From: JBOGGN01 sp050744165
GTDB taxonomy: Bacteria > Actinomycetota > Acidimicrobiia > Acidimicrobiales > Palsa-688
Direction: 5' to 3'
NCBI GenBank assembly: GCA_050744165.1
Contig: JBOGGN010000048.1
Coordinates: 1-12,602 of the forward strand
DNA length: 12,602 bases
In this document: positions 1-6,388 of the stretch, piece by piece
Numbering within the stretch: position 1 is the first letter of the stretch
Layout of the letters: every line of letters starts with the position of its first letter
Translations under genes and position numbers: made by a program
Notes under the pieces: generated by a model
The model's input: the letters and a program-made list of their open reading frames with translations, nothing else
Databases searched by the model: none
What the model was told of the DNA's origin: nothing

Positions 1-1179
1 GGCATGGTCCGGGCCAAGAACGTGCTCGGGATGCTGATGCAGAACTTCTTCTGTATGGGCCTCGTCTCGGTGCTGTGGGTGCTGATCGGCTTCACGCTGG
101 CCTTCGGCGACGACCATGGCGGGCTAATCGGCGGCTTTCGCTACCTCGGGTTGTCCAACCTCAACCACGCCCTTCCCGGCTTCCACGGCGCCACGGCGCT
201 GCACATCCCGCTCCTGGCATTCGTGTCGTTCCAGATGATGTTCGCCATCATCACCCCGGCGCTGATCACCGGTGCCACCGCCGACCGCCTGCGCTTCGGC
301 GCCTTCGCCCTGCTCATCGGCATCTGGGCCGTGGTGGTCTACGCCCCAGTCGCCCACTGGGTGTTCAGTCCCAACGGCTGGCTCAATCGCCGGGGGGCGC
401 TCGACTTCGCCGGAGGCACGGTGGTCCACGTCAACGCGGGCATTGCGGCGCTGGCGGTCGTGCTGGTCATCGGCCGGCGCAAAGGGTGGCCGAAGGAGGC
501 GATGCCGCCCCATTCGCTGCCCTTCACCCTGCTCGGCGCGGGGATCTTGTGGTTCGGCTGGTTCGGCTTCAACGCCGGCTCCGCCCTCGGCGCCAACGGC
601 GTGGCCGCCCAAGCCCTCATCAACACCCAGGTGGCAGCGGCTGCCGCCCTGCTCAGCTGGCTGGTGGTGGAACGGATCAAGGACCACCGGGCGACGACAC
701 TCGGCGCCGCTTCAGGTGCCGTCGCCGGTCTGGTGGCCATCACCCCCTGCGCCGGCTACGTCAACGCCATGGGCGCCATCGCCATCGGACTGGTCGCCGG
801 TGCCCTGTGCTTCGCAGCCATCTCCCTCAAGTTCAAGTTCGGCTACGACGACGCCCTCGACGTCGTTGGCGTCCACCTCCTCGGCGGCATCGCAGGCTCA
901 CTCCTGGTCGGGATTCTGGCCACCAAGTCGGTCAACCCCCAAGGCGCCAATGGCCTCCTGGCGGGGGGCGGCCTGCACCTGCTCGGTGAGCAGGCCCTGG
1001 CGGTCGGCGTGACCCTGGTGTTCTCCTTCGTGGTCACCTTCGCGCTGGCCAAAGCCATCGACGCCACCATCGGGCTGCGGGTCAGTCGCGACGACGAAGC
1101 CGAGGGCCTCGACGCAACCCAGCACGCGGAGTCGGCGTACAACTTGAGGGAGCTCGGTTCGATCGGGAGGATTGGGTGA
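1..1179 (+). CDS. amt: Ammonium channel Amt (5' end outside the window)
   Basis: Membrane channel that conducts ammonium/ammonia; it is gated by PII binding at the cytoplasmic face. The reading frame is open at base 1 and the first residues (GMVRAKNVL) match the end of helix 1 and start of helix 2 of Amt proteins, so the true start and first helix lie upstream. Counting from the Met at base 4, the pore histidine pair is His142 (GGTVVHVNAG) and His291 (DVVGVHLLGG), the conserved Asp is Asp134 (ALDFAGG), and WFGFNAGSA (residues 185-193) carries the Phe and Ser of the ammonium site. AHWVF has Phe where E. coli AmtB has Trp148; other actinobacterial Amt proteins share this as far as I recall. The C-terminal tail (GLRVSRDDEAEGLD...HAESAYN) is the usual PII-contact tail. 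It overlaps glnB by four bases, so the two are almost certainly co-translated. Confidence 0.96.
   Translation, partial: GMVRAKNVLGMLMQNFFCMGLVSVLWVLIGFTLAFGDDHGGLIGGFRYLGLSNLNHALPGFHGATALHIPLLAFVSFQMMFAIITPALITGATADRLRFGAFALLIGIWAVVVYAPVAHWVFSPNGWLNRRGALDFAGGTVVHVNAGIAALAVVLVIGRRKGWPKEAMPPHSLPFTLLGAGILWFGWFGFNAGSALGANGVAAQALINTQVAAAAALLSWLVVERIKDHRATTLGAASGAVAGLVAITPCAGYVNAMGAIAIGLVAGALCFAAISLKFKFGYDDALDVVGVHLLGGIAGSLLVGILATKSVNPQGANGLLAGGGLHLLGEQALAVGVTLVFSFVVTFALAKAIDATIGLRVSRDDEAEGLDATQHAESAYNLRELGSIGRIG
1165..1170 (+). promoter_or_regulatory. Ribosome binding site of glnB
   Basis: GGGAGG lies 5 bases before the GTG at 1176, inside the last codons of amt. It supports that GTG, whose last two bases form part of the amt TGA, as the glnB start. 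Confidence 0.75.
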
Positions 1180-1514
1180 AGCTGGTCACGGCAATCGTGA
1201 AGCCGTTCAAGCTCGACGACGTCAAAGCTGCCTTGGATACCGCCGGCTGCCACGGGTTGACGGTCACCGAAACCCAGGGCTACGGCCGCCAGCGGGGGCA
1301 CACCGAGGTCTATCGAGGCGCCGAGTACCAGGTCGACTTCGTGCCCAAGGTGCGCATCGAGGTCTTGGTGGACGATGAGGATGCCGAGCGGGTCGTCGAC
1401 GCCATCGTGGAGTCAGCCCGGACCGGCAAGATCGGCGACGGCAAAGTCTGGGTCCAGCCTGTCGAGACCGTGATCCGGGTACGCACGGGCGAGCGGGGCG
1501 CCGACGCCCTGTAA
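1176..1514 (+). CDS. glnB: PII nitrogen regulatory protein (GlnB/GlnK)
   Basis: Trimeric cytoplasmic sensor of ATP/ADP and 2-oxoglutarate that controls Amt and nitrogen assimilation. The 112-residue length equals that of E. coli GlnB. The N-terminal strand (VTAIVKPFKLDDV), the T-loop (residues 37-55, GRQRGHTEVYRGAEYQVDF) with the modification site Tyr51, the B-loop TGKIGDGK (83-90) and the C-terminal IRVRTGE (100-106) are all intact, so it should bind nucleotide and be a substrate of GlnD. The GTG start overlaps the amt stop as GTGA and is preceded by GGGAGG. Linkage to amt suggests the GlnK role of docking on the channel under nitrogen excess. In some actinobacteria Tyr51 is adenylylated rather than uridylylated; the sequence alone cannot say which occurs here. 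Confidence 0.97.
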   Translation: MKLVTAIVKPFKLDDVKAALDTAGCHGLTVTETQGYGRQRGHTEVYRGAEYQVDFVPKVRIEVLVDDEDAERVVDAIVESARTGKIGDGKVWVQPVETVIRVRTGERGADAL

Positions 1515-1542
1515 TCCTCAGCCGGCGGCGCCCGCCCCCGAT

Positions 1543-1558
1543 CCCGGCGGCTGCCGGG
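1543..1558. repeat. GC hairpin between glnB and glnD
   Basis: CCCGGC-GGCT-GCCGGG forms a perfect 6-bp stem with a 4-base loop, 28 bases after the glnB stop and 26 bases before the first usable GTG of glnD. No T-tract follows, so it is not a standard terminator. It may act in mRNA processing or attenuation between the two genes, or may simply fall in GC-rich sequence. Confidence 0.35.
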
Positions 1559-1584
1559 CTCGCACCCTCGGCATCGATGCCTGG

Positions 1585-3780
1585 GTGGCCGACCTCTTCG
1601 CACAAGCCTGCGGACCGAGATCATCGCTGTGTCTGGTGGCGGTCGGGAGCTTCGGCCGCCGTGAGCTGTGTCCCCGCAGCGACCTGGACCTGGTGTTGCT
1701 CCACGACGGCCGCCAGCCGGCGAAGGACGTCTCGGAGGTCGCGGAGCGCCTGTGGTACCCGATCTGGGACGCCAAGATCGGCCTTGATCACAGCGTGCGC
1801 ACGGTGCCCGAGACGCTGGCCACAGCCGGCCGCGACCTCAAGGCAGCGCTCGGCCTCCTCGACGCCCGCCTGGTGGCCGGCGATGCCGAGTTGTTCCGCC
1901 AGCTGGCCGACCGCGGCCGGCGGCTGTGGGAGGACCGGGCATCGTCGTTGCTCTCCCGCCTGCACGAGTCGGTCGTCGAACGCCACACCCGCCACGGCGA
2001 GGTCGCCTTCCTCCTCGAGCCGGAACTGAAGGAAGGTCGGGGCGGCCTACGCGATGTCGTCGCCCTAAAGGCGGCAATCATCGCCAAACCCGGGGTGGGA
2101 CCGGTCCCCGCCGAGGTCAACGATGCCCGCGACCTGCTCCTTTGCGTGCGGGCGGCGCTGCACACTCACGCCCGGCGGCCGCTCGATCGCCTCGTTCTCC
2201 AGGAACAGGACGCAGTCGCGGCCGACCTTGGCATACATGACGCCGACCAGCTGATGGCCATGGTCGCGGGCTCGGCACGGGCCATCGCCCGTTGTAGCGA
2301 CCGCGTCTGGCGCAAAGCGGCGATCCTGCCTGCGGCCCGCAATCCCCGCCGTCGCCGCCCTCCCGTCACCGTCGGTCCGGGCATCATCCTGTACGACGGC
2401 GAGGTCGCCCTCTCCCCCGGCGGACCAACGCCACACCCCGCAGAAGCCCTTCGCCTGGCGGGCGCGGCGGCCGAGCTGAACGCGCCGATCGCCCCCGAGG
2501 CCATCGACGCCTTGGCGGCCACCACGGCGCTGTCCAGCGCAACATGGCCGGTCGAGGTCCTGGATGCGTTCATCAGCCTGCTCGGCTGGGGCCCCTGCGC
2601 CATCATGGCTTTCGAGGCGTTGGACCAAGCCGGGGTGGTGGAGTCGCTGCTGCCCGAGTGGCAGAACGTGCGTAACCGCCCGCAACGCAACGCCTACCAC
2701 CGCTTCACCGTCGACCGCCACCTCCTGGAAACCGCGGCCCAAGCTGCCACCTTGTCCCGGGAAGTGAGCCGGCCCGATCTCCTGCTCCTTGCCAGCCTGC
2801 TCCACGACCTCGGAAAGGGACACTCCGGCGACCACAGCGTCGTCGGCGCCAACCTGGCCGCCAGCGTGTCGGCCCGGATGGGCCTCAGCGGGGATGACGC
2901 CGCCGTAGTAACGAGGCTTGTCCGTCATCACCTGCTCCTAGCCGACGTCGCCACTAGGCGCGACCCGACGGATCCGGCAACGCTGGCGACGGTGGCCGCG
3001 GCGGTGGGCGATGTCGCGACTCTCGAACTGCTCGCCGCGTTGACCCAAGCGGACGGCAAGGCCACCGGTCCCCTGGCGTGGACCCCCTGGAAGGAGACTC
3101 TGGTGGCCGACTTGGTGGCGCGCGTCCGCCAAGAGCTCGAAGGCATGCCTGCCCCGTCGTCGGCGCCGTATCCCTCCCCGTCGGACCGGGTGCTGATGCA
3201 AACCGGCCAGACGACCGTTCGCATAGGGTCGACCACCACCGTGATTGCTCCCGACCGGACCGGGCTGTTGGCGCGCGTCGCCGCCGCCCTCGCCGGGCTC
3301 GGGCTGGAGGTGCGGGCGGCACGGGCGGCCAGCGTCGCTGGCATGGCCATTGAACAGTTCGAGGTCGCCCCAAATATCGGTGAGTGGCCTCCCGACGAGA
3401 CCGTTCGGGCCCGCATCGAGGACGCGGTTGGCGGTTCGGCCGACGTCGACGCCATCCTGGCGCGCCGCCGAGACACCTACCGGCCGCTTCGCCGGCGGGC
3501 GGCGACGGCCGTACCACCGCGAGTGCTCTTCGACCGTTCCGGCCTTTCCGGCACCGAAGTGGTCGAGGTGCGCTGCCTCGACCGGCCGGGCATCCTGGCC
3601 GAGTTGGCGGCGGCGCTGAGCAACATCGGCCTCGACGTCGTCCAGGCCCGAGCGGCCACCCTCGGCCACGAGGTGGTGGACGCCTTCTATGTGCGCTCCG
3701 TCGATGGCCGGCTACTCGAGGACGGCCAGCGGGCGCAGGTGGTCGATGCCCTCCTGGCGGTGGCCGACCTCGGGCCCTAA
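1585..3780 (+). CDS. glnD: PII nucleotidyltransferase / nucleotidyl-removing enzyme GlnD
   Basis: Bifunctional enzyme that adds UMP (or AMP) to PII at low glutamine and removes it at high glutamine. Domains in order, from the GTG at 1585: nucleotidyltransferase core (residues ~18-40, GSFGRREL...SDLDLV with catalytic Asp33 and Asp35) followed by the family motif GGLRD (153-157); HD hydrolase domain with His372, His378, His407-Asp408 (LLHDLGKG), His413 and His417, and HH448-449; two ACT domains for glutamine sensing (~550-600 and ~658-725, each with the DRxG signature). At 731 residues it is shorter at the N terminus than most GlnD proteins: the nucleotidyltransferase motif begins only about 20 residues in. 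This GTG is the first standard start after an in-frame stop at 1471-1473 and has no clear ribosome site, although the upstream frame reads on plausibly. Third gene of the amt-glnB-glnD operon. Confidence 0.94.
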   Translation: MADLFAQACGPRSSLCLVAVGSFGRRELCPRSDLDLVLLHDGRQPAKDVSEVAERLWYPIWDAKIGLDHSVRTVPETLATAGRDLKAALGLLDARLVAGDAELFRQLADRGRRLWEDRASSLLSRLHESVVERHTRHGEVAFLLEPELKEGRGGLRDVVALKAAIIAKPGVGPVPAEVNDARDLLLCVRAALHTHARRPLDRLVLQEQDAVAADLGIHDADQLMAMVAGSARAIARCSDRVWRKAAILPAARNPRRRRPPVTVGPGIILYDGEVALSPGGPTPHPAEALRLAGAAAELNAPIAPEAIDALAATTALSSATWPVEVLDAFISLLGWGPCAIMAFEALDQAGVVESLLPEWQNVRNRPQRNAYHRFTVDRHLLETAAQAATLSREVSRPDLLLLASLLHDLGKGHSGDHSVVGANLAASVSARMGLSGDDAAVVTRLVRHHLLLADVATRRDPTDPATLATVAAAVGDVATLELLAALTQADGKATGPLAWTPWKETLVADLVARVRQELEGMPAPSSAPYPSPSDRVLMQTGQTTVRIGSTTTVIAPDRTGLLARVAAALAGLGLEVRAARAASVAGMAIEQFEVAPNIGEWPPDETVRARIEDAVGGSADVDAILARRRDTYRPLRRRAATAVPPRVLFDRSGLSGTEVVEVRCLDRPGILAELAAALSNIGLDVVQARAATLGHEVVDAFYVRSVDGRLLEDGQRAQVVDALLAVADLGP

Positions 3781-3850
3781 GGCGAAGTGCCTGTTGGCTG
3801 AACAAGCGATCGAGCTTGGGTAGCCCGCCTCGCCGTGGTCCACTGGGACG

Positions 3851-4837
3851 ATGGATTTTCTGGTACTGGGCGGCACCGCCTGGCTCGGCCGGCAGGTCGC
3901 TGCCGAGGCCCTGAGCAAGGGGCACACCGTCACCTGCCTCGCTCGCGGTGAAGCCGGTCCCGTTGCTCCCGGCGCCACGCTGATCCGATCCGACCGAAAT
4001 GAACCCGGGGCCTATGCCCAGGTGGTGGGACGCCACTGGCACGCGGTGCTCGAAGTCTCGTGGCAACCGGGTTTCGTCCACCGGGCCCTGGACGCCCTGG
4101 GTTCGGTCGCCCAGCATTGGACCTATGTGTCGTCAGGCAGCATCTACGCGGACCACGCGGCGATTGGCGCTGATGAGTCGGCGCCGCTGCTCCCGGCTAC
4201 CGCCCAAGACGACGTCGACCGGTCGGAGTACGGCGAGGCGAAGGCAGCGTGCGAGCAGGCGTCGGCGGCAGGGGTGGGCGACCGGCTGCTCGTGGCCCGG
4301 GTAGGTCTGATCGGCGGACCGGGTGACCACACCGGACGTACCGGCTACTGGGTTGCCCGAGCGGCCCGGGACACCACCGGGCCCCTCTTGGTTCCCGATG
4401 CCGGGGAGCAGCTCACCCAGGTCATCGATGTCCGGGACTTGGCGGCGTGGTTGGTCACCTGCGCCGAGACGGGTACCACCGGAACCTTCGACGCCGTCGG
4501 CCCTATCGTGACCCTCGGCGACTGGATCGAGCAGTCCCGCCAAGTCGCCGGCCACCGCGGTCGCCTGGTGCCGGCCTCGACGCACTGGCTCGTCGAACAG
4601 GGCGTGGAGGAGTTCATGGGCCCCGAGTCACTGCCGCTGTGGCTGGCGGACCCGAGCTGGGGCGGATTCATGGCCCGTTCGGGGAGCGCCGCCCAAGGGG
4701 CGGGGTTGCGCCACCGGCCCCGCGACGAGCTCCTGGCAGACCTGCTGGCCTGGGAACGCCAGCAAGGTTTGGACCGGCAACGGGCCGCGGGACTGAGCGC
4801 CGCCCGTGAACGCGAGTTGCTTCAGCGGATGGCCTGA
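3851..4837 (+). CDS. NAD-dependent epimerase/dehydratase-like protein (atypical SDR)
   Basis: A 328-residue Rossmann-fold protein of the extended/atypical short-chain dehydrogenase superfamily. The nucleotide-binding loop is GGTAWLG (residues 7-13), with Ala where many members have Gly or Arg. TYVSSGSIY (91-99) carries the active-site Ser region, and Tyr127-x-x-x-Lys131 (YGEAK) is the catalytic pair. VARVGLIGGPGD (148-159) and QVIDVRDLAAWLV (190-202) are typical later motifs of actinobacterial members, as is the C-terminal LPLWLADPSWGGFMAR block. The substrate cannot be predicted; annotated relatives are often called reductase or epimerase without proof. It starts at ATG 3851, 70 bases after glnD, with only weak ribosome-site sequence. 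It could be read through from glnD, but nothing links it functionally to nitrogen control. Confidence 0.85.
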   Translation: MDFLVLGGTAWLGRQVAAEALSKGHTVTCLARGEAGPVAPGATLIRSDRNEPGAYAQVVGRHWHAVLEVSWQPGFVHRALDALGSVAQHWTYVSSGSIYADHAAIGADESAPLLPATAQDDVDRSEYGEAKAACEQASAAGVGDRLLVARVGLIGGPGDHTGRTGYWVARAARDTTGPLLVPDAGEQLTQVIDVRDLAAWLVTCAETGTTGTFDAVGPIVTLGDWIEQSRQVAGHRGRLVPASTHWLVEQGVEEFMGPESLPLWLADPSWGGFMARSGSAAQGAGLRHRPRDELLADLLAWERQQGLDRQRAAGLSAARERELLQRMA

Positions 4838-4880
4838 GCCGGGCCGAGCGACTCCACCCGAGCGCCTCCGATCCTCGATC

Positions 4881-5312
4881 TCAGCTGAACGCGGCCAGCA
4901 ACAAGATGCCTGCGACGAGCAGTGCCGCCACCTTCGTGGCTTCGAGGGCGATATAGGCGTAATGGCTGTGCGAGCGCGGCGCGTCGTGGCCGGCCAGCAC
5001 CGCGTCGGAGCGTTTGGTCAGCCGGGGCCGGATGGCGACCAGCTGCACGACGAGCGCCGCCATCGCAAGGGCGGCCGCGACGCTCACCCGCCCCGGTGGC
5101 CGGCCGGTGGCCAGGGCGACGACAAGCGCCGCACCGAAGAACGCCTCGGCGATGTTGAGGGCGCGGAAGACCAGCCGGCCGATGCCGAGGCCGATGCGCA
5201 GCGTGACCTCCGGGGCGCGGAACTTTATCGGCGCCTCCAGGAAAGAGATCGCCAGCACCATGCCGAGCCACACGAAGATGACGGCGCAGGCGACGGCGTC
5301 GGCCCCGTTCAC
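4881..5312 (-). CDS. Small four-helix membrane protein, function unknown
   Basis: A 143-residue protein with four probable membrane helices at about 5-24, 46-68, 76-94 and 119-141. Conserved-looking features are FLEAPIKFRAP (24-34) after helix 1, the polar NIAEAFFG (53-60) inside helix 2, and a basic/His loop KRSDAVLAGHDAPRSHSHYAY (from residue 100) before helix 4. The pattern recalls the DUF4149/TMEM205-like group of small membrane proteins; that resemblance is by eye. I prefer the GTG at 5312, which precedes the first helix directly and has GGG six bases upstream; a GTG at 5360 would add 16 non-hydrophobic residues. It converges with the epimerase gene (43 bases apart) and diverges from the hydrolase gene. 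A possible -10 (TACGAT, 5380-5375 on this strand) lies upstream. Confidence 0.75.
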   Translation of the reverse strand: MNGADAVACAVIFVWLGMVLAISFLEAPIKFRAPEVTLRIGLGIGRLVFRALNIAEAFFGAALVVALATGRPPGRVSVAAALAMAALVVQLVAIRPRLTKRSDAVLAGHDAPRSHSHYAYIALEATKVAALLVAGILLLAAFS

Positions 5313-5382
5313 AAGCTGCCCAGCATCACACCTGGCATGAAACCAAGGTGGGGCGGGCACAGCACGTCATCCCAATCGTAGG

Positions 5383-5410
5383 TTGGAAACTTGGCTGTCT
5401 GCGGCATTCT
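5383..5410 (+). promoter_or_regulatory. Candidate promoter of the hydrolase gene
   Basis: TTGGAA (5383-5388), a 16-base spacer, then CATTCT (5405-5410), which has the two most conserved -10 bases (A2 and T6). The predicted transcription start falls at or next to the GTG at 5417, which would give a leaderless mRNA. Match quality is modest. Confidence 0.25.
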
Positions 5411-5416
5411 GGGGCC

Positions 5417-6388
5417 GTGAGCAATACCGCCCCCCCATCCGATGAGCACCGCGATCGCGCCTACGCCCAGGTAGCTCGCGATGTCCTTGCCCTGTACGAC
5501 CGGCACCTGTTCGCCGAAGGGCTGCAAGCCGCGGAGGCGGCAGTCGAGCCGTTCCCCGAGTTCTCGGCCCGGACCAGCTGGTTTCGAGCCTGCCTGCTGT
5601 GCCGGCTCGAACGATTCGACGAGGCGGTCGAGGTTCTCCGCGCCGGCGTCGACCACGGCGAGTGGTGGTCGGAGGAGATGTTGCGCACCGACGGCGACAT
5701 CACCCTGCTGCGGTGGCTGGACGGGTTCGAGGAAGTCGTCGCTCGGTCGGTCAGCCTGTCGGTGGCGGCGCAGGAAAAATCAGCTCCCACGCTGGCGGTT
5801 CTCGAACCCGAGGCGGCAACCGGTGACCAGCCGCGTCCGGTCCTGATCGCGCTCCACGGCTCTGGCGGTCTCCCCGGTGTCGGCGAATGCTGGGAACTGG
5901 CCTGCGATGAAGGATGGCTGGTCGCCCTCCCGCGCTCGTCGCGTCTGGTCGCCGCGGACACGCCAGTATGGGACGATCTCCACCAGGCCCGCCACGAACT
6001 GCAGCAGCATCTCAAAGACCTCAAGACGCGCTATCGGATCGATGAGCGGCGCATCGTGCTCGCCGGGTTCTCGCAGGGCGCCAGCGTTGCCGTCGAACTC
6101 GGGGTGGAAGGAAGGTTGGGCGCGACCGGCGTGTTAGCCGTCGCCCCGTGGTTCGACGTCGACCGCCCGATGCTCGAGGACCTCCTCGACGCTCGGCCGC
6201 CGCTGTACCTCGTGATGGGTCAGGACGACCGGGGGCTGAAGACCGTCCTGCGTGCCCGGGCGGAACTCGAAAGAGCAGGCTTCGTCTGCCACTTGGACGA
6301 GCGTCCGGGCGTCGGACACGAGTTCCCGCCTGACGGGAAACAGATGTTGCAATCGGCGCTGGCTGTCGTCGGAGAGCCCGAGCCCTAA
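5417..6388 (+). CDS. Helical-repeat (TPR-like) protein with alpha/beta-hydrolase (esterase/phospholipase-type) domain
   Basis: A 323-residue soluble protein with no signal peptide. The N-terminal ~110 residues are helical and TPR-like (AEGLQAAEAAVEPFPEF; SWFRACLLCRLERFDEAVEV; then EWWSEEMLRTDGDI). The rest is an alpha/beta-hydrolase of the phospholipase/carboxylesterase type: LIALHGSGG (143-151) forms the oxyanion region, GFSQGAS (217-223) carries nucleophile Ser219, GQDDRG (268-273) the likely Asp, and GVGHEFPP (298-305) the catalytic His301. The substrate is probably an ester or thioester, but is unknown. I chose the GTG at 5417; an upstream GTG at 5348 would add 23 residues unlike the family. 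Its stop overlaps that of the convergent glycosyltransferase gene by three bases. Confidence 0.83.
   Translation: MSNTAPPSDEHRDRAYAQVARDVLALYDRHLFAEGLQAAEAAVEPFPEFSARTSWFRACLLCRLERFDEAVEVLRAGVDHGEWWSEEMLRTDGDITLLRWLDGFEEVVARSVSLSVAAQEKSAPTLAVLEPEAATGDQPRPVLIALHGSGGLPGVGECWELACDEGWLVALPRSSRLVAADTPVWDDLHQARHELQQHLKDLKTRYRIDERRIVLAGFSQGASVAVELGVEGRLGATGVLAVAPWFDVDRPMLEDLLDARPPLYLVMGQDDRGLKTVLRARAELERAGFVCHLDERPGVGHEFPPDGKQMLQSALAVVGEPEP

Noticed and set aside
2065..4117. Long minus-strand frames opposite glnD and the epimerase gene
   Set aside because: Arg/Pro/Gly-rich composition and no recognisable motif; the plus-strand genes have complete domain signatures.
4806..5381. Plus-strand 191-residue frame opposite the small membrane protein
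   Set aside because: Gln/Arg/Gly-rich with no hydrophobic or motif structure, while the minus strand encodes four clear membrane helices.
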